Assembly: GCA_030064695.1 (NCBI GenBank) | Contig: JASHYV010000017.1 | Span: 1-21,288, forward strand | Direction of reading: 5' to 3' | DNA: 21,288 nucleotides | From: Thermoplasmata archaeon | Lineage (GTDB): Archaea > Thermoplasmatota > Thermoplasmata > UBA184 | Part shown: positions 6,696 through 13,964 of the stretch, one piece after another | Position numbering within the stretch: the first letter of the stretch is position 1 | Layout: every line of letters starts with the position of its first letter | Notes under the pieces: generated by a model | Told to the model about the DNA's origin: nothing | The model's database searches: none | Seen by the model: the letters and a program-made list of their open reading frames with translations, nothing else | Translations under genes and position numbers: made by a program

Positions 6696-7328
6696 TCAGG
6701 TCTCTTCGAGTTCTACGTCGTCGTCCGCTTCGGAGTCGTCCCACTCCGTCGTGGGCGGACGGCGCGGCCGGGCGACGTTCCCGGCCGGGTCGGAATAGAC
6801 GCCACCGCGAAGGAAGAGGCCCAGGAAGATCGCGACCCCCCCGATGCCCAGCAGCACGATCGCCCCCGCCAGGATCAGGCTGAGCTGGGTCAGGGTGAGG
6901 CCGGAGTCGCTGGTCGTATACTCCTCGGAGAACGTGCCCGAGAACTGGATCTGTTTTCCGGCCAGGTTCGTGGTGCTGACGTTGTAGTACGTCCCGATCG
7001 CGCCGGACTTTGACCAGCGTCCACCGGTCGTAGTACTCCACGCATATAGGGCTGGACCGGTCGCACAGATTCCCTGGCCGCTCGGGCAGGTCCCCGCGGC
7101 CCAGACCGAGACGCTCGACGAACCCTTCGCCGACCACGAGAAGGACACGGAGCCGCTCGAGTCCGGAGTGACCTTCACCGTCGCGTTCTCCGTCACGTTG
7201 CCGGGCAGTACGAAGCTGACGTCGTACAGGTTCGTGGTCTGGACGCCGCCGAGCAAGAACAGCGACGCGACCATTCCGCCCCCGATGAGGGCGATGGCCA
7301 GCCCGACGACCACCAGTCCCCGGCGCAC
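6696..7328 (-). CDS. Surface-exposed membrane protein with acidic cytoplasmic tail, function unknown
   Basis: A 210-residue protein with an N-terminal membrane helix after an Arg-Arg (3-27), an outer domain rich in Ser/Thr/Gly/Tyr with N-glycosylation sequons (VTENATV, YNVSTT), a second membrane helix (about 149-169), and a tail ending in DDSEADDDVELEET. I do not recognise a named family; this two-helix plan is seen in many archaeal envelope proteins. The frame stays open to a GTG at 7418, but the extra residues resemble promoter DNA (AAAGCATATCAG). The GTG at 7328 gives a natural membrane anchor and lies about 29 nt after that element, so I chose it. Role unknown. Confidence 0.7.
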   Translation of the reverse strand: MRRGLVVVGLAIALIGGGMVASLFLLGGVQTTNLYDVSFVLPGNVTENATVKVTPDSSGSVSFSWSAKGSSSVSVWAAGTCPSGQGICATGPALYAWSTTTGGRWSKSGAIGTYYNVSTTNLAGKQIQFSGTFSEEYTTSDSGLTLTQLSLILAGAIVLLGIGGVAIFLGLFLRGGVYSDPAGNVARPRRPPTTEWDDSEADDDVELEET

Positions 7329-7351
7329 GAAAGGAACCGAGGAGGGGCCGT

Positions 7352-7364
7352 ACTGATATGCTTT
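7352..7364 (-). promoter_or_regulatory. TATA-like element for the 6696-7328 gene
   Basis: AAAGCATATCAGT on the minus strand is centred about 29 nt before the GTG at 7328. The spacing is compatible with a leaderless start. If the GTG at 7418 is the true start, this element is inside the coding region and is not a promoter. Confidence 0.4.
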
Positions 7365-7470
7365 GTCCGGCGTGCGGCCCGCGGTCCGGATCGCGGAGCG
7401 CGGTCCCGCTCGATCCACGAGAGTGGCGGCGGCTCGCGGTTTCCGTACTGCAGATATCCTTTGGCGCGAG

Positions 7471-7480
7471 CTTTAAGTAG
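7471..7480 (+). promoter_or_regulatory. TATA box of the C2H2 membrane protein gene
   Basis: CTTTAAGTAG is centred about 27 nt before the ATG at 7502, so transcription should begin at or within a base or two of the start codon. No Shine-Dalgarno sequence is needed or seen. Confidence 0.65.
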
Positions 7481-7501
7481 CGCTATCCCTGCAGGGTCCT
7501 C

Positions 7502-8659
7502 ATGGACCGACCCTCGCGACGTATCGGTCGACGGAATGCCGGGATTGCCTTAATGCTGGTCGGGCTCGCCCTGGGGCTCGCGCTGGTCGCCGCTTGGCCG
7601 GGGTCGCTCGCGACGTCGGGCACTTCCCACGGAGGGGCTGCGCCGGCCGCCGTGAAGGTCGACGCCACTCCGTCGCACACGGTCCACTCGAGCTCCGCCT
7701 CGCCGGTCCAATTCTTCTTGACGCTGACCACCCCGCTCGGGACGTACACGACGCTCCCGACGCAGCTCGTCGTCAACTTCACGGTAACGAACACGACGAT
7801 CAACACGGAGACCAGCACGCTGTGGCTGAACGTTACGGACTACACGGCGAGCACGCTCTGCGTGACCAACAACATCTCGTACATGATCACCAACTCGAGC
7901 GTGCCCACCGAGTACCTGAGCTTCTCGCTCAGCACGGCGTTCCTGGCCGGCGTGACGACCGCCTGCCCGAACTTCCTCGAGGACCAGGCGTTCATCAACA
8001 TCACCGGGTTCGTCTGGGACCCCGTGAACGGCTCGGCGACGGCCACGGCGGTGCAGAACGGGGTTTACGATCCGATCAGCGCGCTGATCCTCTCGACTCC
8101 GACGAGCCTGCTGCAGGTCACCCCGACCTCGGGCCAGCAGCAGACCTACTCGCTGCAGGCGAGCTACACCGCTCAGTACGTGGGTAAGGTCACGCTCTAC
8201 GTCTACTCGGGCACCGCGCTGGTGTTCCAGGCCAGCCTGCGCTGGAACGGAACGACCCCGACGGTCGTGACGTGGCATCAGTCGGTCTCGGGAGTCTATC
8301 CGTACACCTTGGCGGTGTTCACGGCGTACGGAACGTACAACACCACGGGATCGATCTTCGTTCCGGCCCTGACCCCGGTGTACTACAGCAACGCCACGTT
8401 CCACAACACCACGCTGATCCCCGGCCTCAGCTCGGGCGCGGCGGGCACGATCCTGCTCGTCGTCGGGCTGATCGTGGGTATGCTGGTCGCGACGGTCGTG
8501 GGCCGCCTCGTCTGGGGCGGATCCAAGGCGGCCGCGCCGGCCCAGCCCTGGGACCAGAAGGCGGCCACGTCGAACGTCTGCAGCGTGTGCGGCAAGTCCT
8601 TTGCGACTCCGGAGGAGCTCGCAGAGCACAGCAAGACCGAGCACGGCATCCAGTCGTAG
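7502..8659 (+). CDS. Membrane-anchored surface protein with cytoplasmic C2H2 zinc finger
   Basis: A 385-residue protein. The N-terminus has Arg-rich residues then a hydrophobic helix (14-32) acting as signal or anchor. A Thr/Ser/Asn-rich, beta-type outer domain with many N-glycosylation sequons follows (about 45-312; for example NFTVTNTT, NVTD, NITG, NGTT). A membrane helix lies at 315-334, then a linker, then a single C2H2 finger at 358-382 with Cys360, Cys363, His376 and His381 (C-x2-C-x12-H-x4-H). The finger would lie inside the cell. I know no assigned function for this combination. Sensing at the surface linked to an inner DNA-, RNA- or protein-contact module is a guess. A strong hairpin follows the stop codon. 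It lies just upstream of the peptide-binding protein gene, which has its own promoter. Confidence 0.82.
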   Translation: MDRPSRRIGRRNAGIALMLVGLALGLALVAAWPGSLATSGTSHGGAAPAAVKVDATPSHTVHSSSASPVQFFLTLTTPLGTYTTLPTQLVVNFTVTNTTINTETSTLWLNVTDYTASTLCVTNNISYMITNSSVPTEYLSFSLSTAFLAGVTTACPNFLEDQAFINITGFVWDPVNGSATATAVQNGVYDPISALILSTPTSLLQVTPTSGQQQTYSLQASYTAQYVGKVTLYVYSGTALVFQASLRWNGTTPTVVTWHQSVSGVYPYTLAVFTAYGTYNTTGSIFVPALTPVYYSNATFHNTTLIPGLSSGAAGTILLVVGLIVGMLVATVVGRLVWGGSKAAAPAQPWDQKAATSNVCSVCGKSFATPEELAEHSKTEHGIQS

Positions 8660-8690
8660 GCGCTCGCCTCGGGAACCAACCCTTTCCGGG

Positions 8691-8723
8691 GACGCCGGCC
8701 CTCCGGGTCGGCGTCTCGGGTCT
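8691..8723 (+). terminator. Hairpin terminator after the C2H2 protein gene
   Basis: GACGCCGGCCC (8691-8701) pairs with GGGTCGGCGTC (8705-8715) in an 11-bp stem with one G-T wobble and a 3-nt loop. A modest T-rich stretch follows (TCTTGTT). Confidence 0.6.
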
Positions 8724-8846
8724 TGTTCGAACGGGATCGTTGGGGCGCACTCGCAGTCCAGGTCCGGGGTCGGCCGATCGAGCGCTCGGGAAACTCAGAA
8801 GGCCCCCGTTTCTCGCCGGAAAGCCCGAGCGGATTCGCGGCTCGTC

Positions 8847-8860
8847 ATAGTATATATAGG
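8847..8860 (+). promoter_or_regulatory. Strong TATA box of the peptide-binding protein gene
   Basis: CATAGTATATATAGG is the longest AT-only run in the window and a near-ideal archaeal TATA box. Transcription should begin near 8880, leaving a leader of about 29 nt before the ATG at 8909. Elements 8660-8846 otherwise hold only the terminator hairpin. Confidence 0.75.
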
Positions 8861-8885
8861 AGCCTCGGGATGGCTCGGCTGTTCC

Positions 8886-8900
8886 CCTCCCGGGGAGGAA
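8886..8900 (+). promoter_or_regulatory. Shine-Dalgarno sequence inside a leader hairpin
   Basis: GGGGAGGAA (8892-8900) is a strong ribosome-binding site about 9 nt before the ATG. Its GGAGG (8894-8898) can pair with CCTCC (8886-8890) across a 3-nt loop. The leader could therefore hide or present the site. Most other promoters here look leaderless, so a strong site in a short leader is notable. Confidence 0.6.
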
Positions 8901-8908
8901 ACTGAGAC

Positions 8909-11900
8909 ATGCAAGGCATGGAAGAGGAAGCGAGAGCGCCGTTCCACTCGAACCGGCGGGCGATGTCCGGCGTGGTGGCAGCGATCATCATGGCCGTCGT
9001 GGTCGTGATCGGCGGAGTGGGCGCGTATGCGGCCCTCAGCGCGGTCCCGAGCTCGACGAGCACCACGAGCAGCTGTTCGCCGGCGTCGATCTGTAAGGGC
9101 TCGAGTTCGACGAACGATGTGACATTGTTCATCCCCTATACGGTCGGCTACGGGCAAACCTATTCTCAGATTTCTCTCGGAAGCTCCGTTCCTGCCACCG
9201 TCGGCGTGACGGGCACGGAAAAGATCACGAGCTTCGACCTGACTTGGGCGCCCGGCGTCTCCCAGTCGGGATCGACCGGCTCGTTCAGTTACGTGTACTC
9301 GACCACCGGGCTCTATACGCTGGTCGCGAACGCGACCGCCTCGAACGGTGCGGTCCACACCGGCTCGAGTGAGCTCGTCTCCCTGCTCGTCAACCCCAAC
9401 TCCGAGCAGGTCACCAATGGATACTCTCCCACGGTCACCGCGACGCTCACGAACTCGAGCAGCGGCCACTACGGCTGGGTCAGCGCAGGCGGCTCGGTCA
9501 CGCTGAGCGGCGTGTACTCGAAGCTCCCGGCGAACACGGCGTACACCGCCGCGGCCCCGACGCTGTCGGTGCCCGCGGGCGTGACCCAATCGAACCTCGT
9601 CTCGACCTCGACCTCGGTGAGCGCGACCTACACGTTCCCGAGCGCGGGCTACTACGGGGTCACGATGGTGGTCTCCTCGTCCAACGGCGGCGCGCCGGTG
9701 TATCAGAACTACACCTGGGGCATCTACGTGGGCTCTCTCGGCGTGAGCTTGGGCTGCGCGCTCTGCAGCTCGCCCACGGAGGCAAGCCCGCACTCGAACA
9801 CCTTCTACAACTACGAGGTCGTTCCGGGCGGCGCGGAGACGCTGGACCCGGCGGCCGACTACTACACGGTCGGCTACGAAGTGGGCCAGGCGTTCGACGA
9901 GACGCTGGTGGCCTTCAACGGCACCGACAGCGGCACGGGATACCAGAACTTCGTGCCCGAGGCCGCCACGTGCGTCCCCGGCAGCCCGCAGTGCGCGGCG
10001 CTCTACGGCGGCAACACGCTGGTCGATGGCAACAACTACACCTTCGCGATCGACCCGGCGGCCCACTTCTACGACCCGTCGACCGCGAAGAGCCGTGAGA
10101 TCTACCCCTCGGACGTGATGTTCAGCATCATCCGGGACCTCTTCGGGACCCAGATCTACGGCACCACCGGCGACTACGCGGGCTTCGATATCGCGGGTCC
10201 GCTGATCCCGTACTCCGGGCTGACCCCGTACGAGGTCAACTCGAGCTGGGACCTGGGCCCGGGCGACACGGGCCTGCACGCCCCGTACAACAACACCCCG
10301 CTCTACGTGCTGGACTCGATGGCGGTCAACGACTCCGCGTTCTGCCCGGCCGCCGCGCTGGCCGCGAACGGCTGCATCACCTTCCACGCGGATGCGGACA
10401 ACGAGTCCTGGCCGGCGCTGCTCCAGATCCTCGCGATCGGATCGCTGGGCGGGATCGAGGCGTCGGGCTGGTACAACGCGCAGGGGGCGACCGTCCCCGG
10501 CTTCGTCTGCAACGGTGGCAAGGACGCGCCCTGCCTGCTGCCGGGCGGCACCACCAGCACGACCCAGACGGCGTTCACGAACTTCGTGGCCACGGCGTCC
10601 CCGACCCTGTGGGACCCCGAGATCACCCAGTTCGCGGTCGGCTTCCCGAACCCGTACCCCAGCGTCGGCTTCTCGGCGGTCGGGAGCGGCCCGTACTACC
10701 TCGACTACGCGAACCCGGGCGTCGGCTACGTGCTGAAGGCGAACCCCGCCTACCAGCAGCCGACGGGGTGCGTGGGCGAGGCGGGCTGCCTGCCCGCGCC
10801 GGGCGGATACGTGGCGAACGTGATCACGTACTGGGAGGCCTCGGACACCACCGGTATCTCGGAGATCGAGGCCGGCTTCGCGGACACGGCGGCCTTTGAG
10901 ACGCCGGACTTCCCGACGATGCTGAGCCTGGTGGCGAGCGGACAGCTCGGCCTGCTCAACATCCCGACGTTGCTCACGGAGAACTACGGGTTCAACGAGT
11001 GGGTCAACCTGACCAACCTGGCGGAGTACGACACGGGCGTGACCATCAACCTGCCGGCCAACGCCCTCTCGTACGTCGGACTCCGGACGATCCTGGAGTA
11101 CGGCTATCCGTACACCACGGCCCAGACGCTCGGGAACGTGATCGACGGCATCGATGGCGGGAATCCGTTCGGCGGCTTCCTGCCGCCCGGCGAGTCGGCG
11201 TACTACAGCGGGGCCACTCCGTGGCCGAACTACAACACGACGACGCAGTCGTTCAGCAACCCGACGCTGTACAGCTCCTCGTCCTCGGCGCCCGAGGGGA
11301 GCGCGCAGTGGTACTGGAACCAGGTCTACAACGTGACCACGAGCCCGCTGTACGATGCGCAGCTGCACGAGGACGGGTTCACGTCCTCGAACCCGCTGTA
11401 CATCCCGGTCACCGGCCTCACGTCAGCCCCGAACATCAACGCGGTCGAGGTCGCCTGGGGCAACTCGATCAAGGCGATCACCGGCGGCGTGGTCCAGTTC
11501 CAGCAGTTCTTCATCCCGTCGACGACCGAAGAGTACTCGGTCATCGGCCCGGGCGTCACGCCCTGGGTGATCTGGCTGGAGCTCTGGGTCCCTGACTACC
11601 CGTCCCCGATCAACAACTGGGCGGGCGCCTACGGACCCGGCGGGCTGTGGGGCGCGTCGGACGCGCAGACGTTGACCTACGTCAACGCAGTGTACGGCGG
11701 CGACTACAACGACACCACGTGCGGCCACTGGGGCGACACGCTGGCGAACCTGACGTACTGGGCGGACTCGGCCTACAACGTGATCCCGCAGGACTGCCAG
11801 GGCACGGCGCTGAACGTCACGATCTACTTCGTGAACGTGGCGGCCTTCACCCTGGACACCAGCTATGCGACGGAGGTCTGGGGCCTCATCCAGGACGTCT

Positions 11901-12055
11901 ACAACAACCTGCAGTTCACCATCGGGTTCGATGCGGCGAACGAGGTGTTCACCTACGCGCCCTGGATCAACCCTGCGTCGATCAACACCAACGTCATGAT
12001 CGGCGGAGGCGGGGAGTTCTACTACCAGGAGCTCTCGGGGAACGGTCTGTACTAG
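8909..12055 (+). CDS. oppA: Peptide-binding protein of an ABC transporter, with pilin-like anchor and extra N-terminal beta domains
   Basis: A 1048-residue family 5 (OppA/DppA) substrate-binding protein; usual members have about 550-650 residues. Residues 1-18 are charged and end Arg-Arg-Ala. A hydrophobic stretch follows (MSGVVAAIIMAVVVVIGGVG, 19-38). This is the pattern of archaeal class III (type IV pilin-like) signal peptides, with likely cleavage after Ala18. A Ser/Thr/Cys linker precedes two beta-rich Ig/PKD-like domains (about 68-165 and 166-285), each with a YxxxxxGxY core. The binding domain starts near 290 and includes VPGGAETLDPAADYYT, ASPTLWDPEITQF and an end near FYYQELSGNGLY. 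The protein is rich in Tyr, Asn and Gly. The ATG at 8909 has a Shine-Dalgarno sequence; Met4 is an alternative start. It faces the oppBCDF operon in convergent orientation and is its obvious partner. Substrate class is inferred from the family. Confidence 0.9.
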   Translation: MQGMEEEARAPFHSNRRAMSGVVAAIIMAVVVVIGGVGAYAALSAVPSSTSTTSSCSPASICKGSSSTNDVTLFIPYTVGYGQTYSQISLGSSVPATVGVTGTEKITSFDLTWAPGVSQSGSTGSFSYVYSTTGLYTLVANATASNGAVHTGSSELVSLLVNPNSEQVTNGYSPTVTATLTNSSSGHYGWVSAGGSVTLSGVYSKLPANTAYTAAAPTLSVPAGVTQSNLVSTSTSVSATYTFPSAGYYGVTMVVSSSNGGAPVYQNYTWGIYVGSLGVSLGCALCSSPTEASPHSNTFYNYEVVPGGAETLDPAADYYTVGYEVGQAFDETLVAFNGTDSGTGYQNFVPEAATCVPGSPQCAALYGGNTLVDGNNYTFAIDPAAHFYDPSTAKSREIYPSDVMFSIIRDLFGTQIYGTTGDYAGFDIAGPLIPYSGLTPYEVNSSWDLGPGDTGLHAPYNNTPLYVLDSMAVNDSAFCPAAALAANGCITFHADADNESWPALLQILAIGSLGGIEASGWYNAQGATVPGFVCNGGKDAPCLLPGGTTSTTQTAFTNFVATASPTLWDPEITQFAVGFPNPYPSVGFSAVGSGPYYLDYANPGVGYVLKANPAYQQPTGCVGEAGCLPAPGGYVANVITYWEASDTTGISEIEAGFADTAAFETPDFPTMLSLVASGQLGLLNIPTLLTENYGFNEWVNLTNLAEYDTGVTINLPANALSYVGLRTILEYGYPYTTAQTLGNVIDGIDGGNPFGGFLPPGESAYYSGATPWPNYNTTTQSFSNPTLYSSSSSAPEGSAQWYWNQVYNVTTSPLYDAQLHEDGFTSSNPLYIPVTGLTSAPNINAVEVAWGNSIKAITGGVVQFQQFFIPSTTEEYSVIGPGVTPWVIWLELWVPDYPSPINNWAGAYGPGGLWGASDAQTLTYVNAVYGGDYNDTTCGHWGDTLANLTYWADSAYNVIPQDCQGTALNVTIYFVNVAAFTLDTSYATEVWGLIQDVYNNLQFTIGFDAANEVFTYAPWINPASINTNVMIGGGGEFYYQELSGNGLY

Positions 12056-12067
12056 GGTGACCCCGTA

Positions 12068-12120
12068 CCGGCGCCCTTCGGGGCGCCGGGTCCAACCCCT
12101 TCCTTTCTCTTCTTTTCTTG
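12068..12120 (+). terminator. Strong hairpin plus T-rich terminator after oppA
   Basis: CCGGCGCCC and GGGCGCCGG form a perfect 9-bp stem (12068-12076 with 12081-12089) around a TTCG tetraloop. A pyrimidine and T-rich run (12098-12119, with CTTTCTCTTCTTTTCTTG) follows. It ends the oppA transcript. The remaining bases to 12228 show no gene. Confidence 0.8.
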
Positions 12121-12228
12121 AGTCCGATGCGGGCTCCCGCCGCGACGTCGCGAGGGTTCACGACGACGGTAGGGGGCGCGGTCTCTCGTGACGGGCCGAC
12201 GAGCCCCTCAGGCGAGCCTACGGGGGGC

Positions 12229-12690
12229 TCACAGGAAGTTCCGCGGGTCCGGTCCGGCTCCTTCCTCGACCGGGACGACCCCGCCTTGCCGTAGCCGCGC
12301 GTGTTCCGGGCACCAGCGACCCACCTCGAAGGGATGGAGCCAGCTGCGGCGGAACTTGCCGCGGAGCTCGGGGCGGTAGGGGTGCCAGAGGTACTGGTAG
12401 AGCAGGTATTCGAGGTAGATCGCCGCCGAGATGGAGAGCACGAGCGGGACGAGCGCGCCGGCCTCGATCCAGCCGGCGACGATCCACCCGTCCACGATCA
12501 GGAGCGCCAGCCCGAGCCACCACTTGAACGCCTCCCCGAAGAGCCACTCCCTCCAGGAGGGACCCGGGTCCGCGTCCGCGAGCGCAGCCAGGCGGCGCCG
12601 CTCCGCGCGGCGGTCGGAGGGCTCGACCCCGTAGTCGGCGGTGGAGCCGAACGCGGAGTTGCTGGGCGGGTCGCTCGCGTCGGGCGTCAC
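12229..12690 (-). CDS. Small two-helix membrane protein of the opp operon, function unknown
   Basis: A 153-residue protein that I do not recognise. It has a charged N-terminal segment (about 1-50), then WLFGEAFKWWLGLALLIVDGW leading through two membrane helices (about 55-75 and 80-105). A cytoplasmic tail follows with LWHPYRPELRGKFRRSW and HPFEVGRWCPEH, an aromatic/His/Cys-rich signature with a single WCPEH. The GTG at 12690 overlaps the TGA of oppF (GTGA), which supports both the start and co-translation. As the last gene of the operon it may be an accessory subunit or assembly factor of the transporter; this is inference from position only. The longer open frame upstream lies inside oppF and is rejected. 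Confidence 0.72.
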   Translation of the reverse strand: MTPDASDPPSNSAFGSTADYGVEPSDRRAERRRLAALADADPGPSWREWLFGEAFKWWLGLALLIVDGWIVAGWIEAGALVPLVLSISAAIYLEYLLYQYLWHPYRPELRGKFRRSWLHPFEVGRWCPEHARLRQGGVVPVEEGAGPDPRNFL

Positions 12691-13964
12691 GGCGCCGGGG
12701 ACAGAGCTTCGGAGCCCGAGGGCTCCCCCTCCGCGAGCGGCGAGGCGACCGCTTCGGGAGCAGCCCCGGCCGGGGCCCCGGCGACGGCCGCGACGTTCTC
12801 GGGCGCCGGGTACAGGTGGCACGCGACCCAGTGTCCGGGCCGGGCCTCCCAGAGCGGGGGGTCGATCTTGGAGCAGACGGGCATGACCGCCGGGCAGCGG
12901 GTGTGGAAGTGGCAGCCCGACGGCGGCGCGGCCGGGCTCGGCACGTCGCCCGTGAGGATGATCCGCTCGCGGTGCAGGAGCGGGTCGGGGATCGGGATCG
13001 CGGAGAGGAGCGCCTGGGTGTACGGGTGCAGCGGCCGGTTGAACAGCTCGTCGGTCGTGGTGTGCTCGACGATCCGGCCGAGGTACATCACCAGCACCCG
13101 GTCGCTCACCGCGCGGACCACGGAGAGGTGGTGCGAGATGAACAGGTAGGCGAGCCGGTGCTCCTGCTGGAGCCGCTTCAGGATCCCGAGCACCTGGGCC
13201 TGGACGGAGACGTCGAGCGCGCTCGTCGGCTCGTCCAGCACGATGAACTCGGGCCGGAGCGCGAGCGCCCGCGCGATGCAGATGCGCTGGCGCTGTCCGC
13301 CGGAGAACTCATGCGGGAACCGCCAGGCGTGCTCGGGGGAGAGGCCCACGTCGGAGAGCAGCTCGTCGACGCGGCGGAGCCGGTCGGCGCGCGTGCCGAC
13401 GTGCTGGATGTCGAGCGGCTCCGAGATGACGTCCCGGATGAGGAGACGCGGCCCGAGCGAGCTGAACGGGTCCTGGAAGACGATCTGCAGCTTGCCGCGG
13501 AGGGGCCGCATCTCGCGCGCCCGCTTCCGGTAGATCGAGTACTGGTCGGCGATCTCGTCGAGCTCCTTGAGCGCCGAGCGCGCCTCCGCGCTCCAGGCCT
13601 TCGTGCCCCCGTTCTCCTGGGGACCGGAGTACGGGGAGATCACGTCGTAGTCGGAGTCGACCTTCTCCAGCACCGCGGGCGGGGCCCGATAGAAGGTGTG
13701 GCCCGAGGTCGGCTCGATGAGCCGCAGGAGGAGCCGGCCGACCGTCGTCTTGCCGCAGCCGGACTCGCCCACGAGACCGATCGTCTCGCCCTCCCGGATG
13801 CCGAACGAGACCCCGTCGACGGCGCGGACGTCCCCGACGTGCGAGGAGAACAGGCCGGCCCGGATGGGAAAGTACTTCCGGAGGTTGCGCACGGTGAGCA
13901 GCGGCGCGCCGAACCCGGCCTCGGCGGCCGACGGAGGGCCCATGGAGTCCGTGGCCATCCTCAC
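12687..13964 (-). CDS. oppF: Peptide ABC transporter ATP-binding subunit OppF/DppF
   Basis: A 425-residue ATPase of the peptide/nickel family. Walker A is GESGCGKT (66-73), the Q-loop is [11 protein letters not shown] (Gln164), the signature is FSGGQRQR, Walker B is [12 protein letters not shown], and the switch histidine is in ISHHLS. The C-terminal oligopeptide domain has [15 protein letters not shown] and a cysteine cluster (GCHFHTRCP...VC...VAC) like that reported to hold a [4Fe-4S] cluster in a bacterial DppD. Between the first beta lobe and the Q-loop is an insert of about 45 residues (about 95-150, Asp/Tyr then Ala/Glu/Arg-rich). A low-complexity Ala/Pro/Glu tail ends the protein. The GTG at 13964 overlaps the oppD TGA; an ATG two codons on (13958) is the alternative. 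Confidence 0.93.
   Translation of the reverse strand: MRMATDSMGPPSAAEAGFGAPLLTVRNLRKYFPIRAGLFSSHVGDVRAVDGVSFGIREGETIGLVGESGCGKTTVGRLLLRLIEPTSGHTFYRAPPAVLEKVDSDYDVISPYSGPQENGGTKAWSAEARSALKELDEIADQYSIYRKRAREMRPLRGKLQIVFQDPFSSLGPRLLIRDVISEPLDIQHVGTRADRLRRVDELLSDVGLSPEHAWRFPHEFSGGQRQRICIARALALRPEFIVLDEPTSALDVSVQAQVLGILKRLQQEHRLAYLFISHHLSVVRAVSDRVLVMYLGRIVEHTTTDELFNRPLHPYTQALLSAIPIPDPLLHRERIILTGDVPSPAAPPSGCHFHTRCPAVMPVCSKIDPPLWEARPGHWVACHLYPAPENVAAVAGAPAGAAPEAVASPLAEGEPSGSEALSPAP

Noticed and set aside
7329..7418. N-terminal extension of the 6696-7328 gene to a GTG at 7418
   Set aside because: The added residues contain an AT-rich promoter-like element and precede an otherwise complete Arg-Arg/membrane-anchor start. 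Not fully excluded.
8795..11368. An 857-residue minus-strand open frame
   Set aside because: It is antisense to oppA, with Arg/Val/Gly-dominated composition and no domain. It results from high GC content at codon position three.
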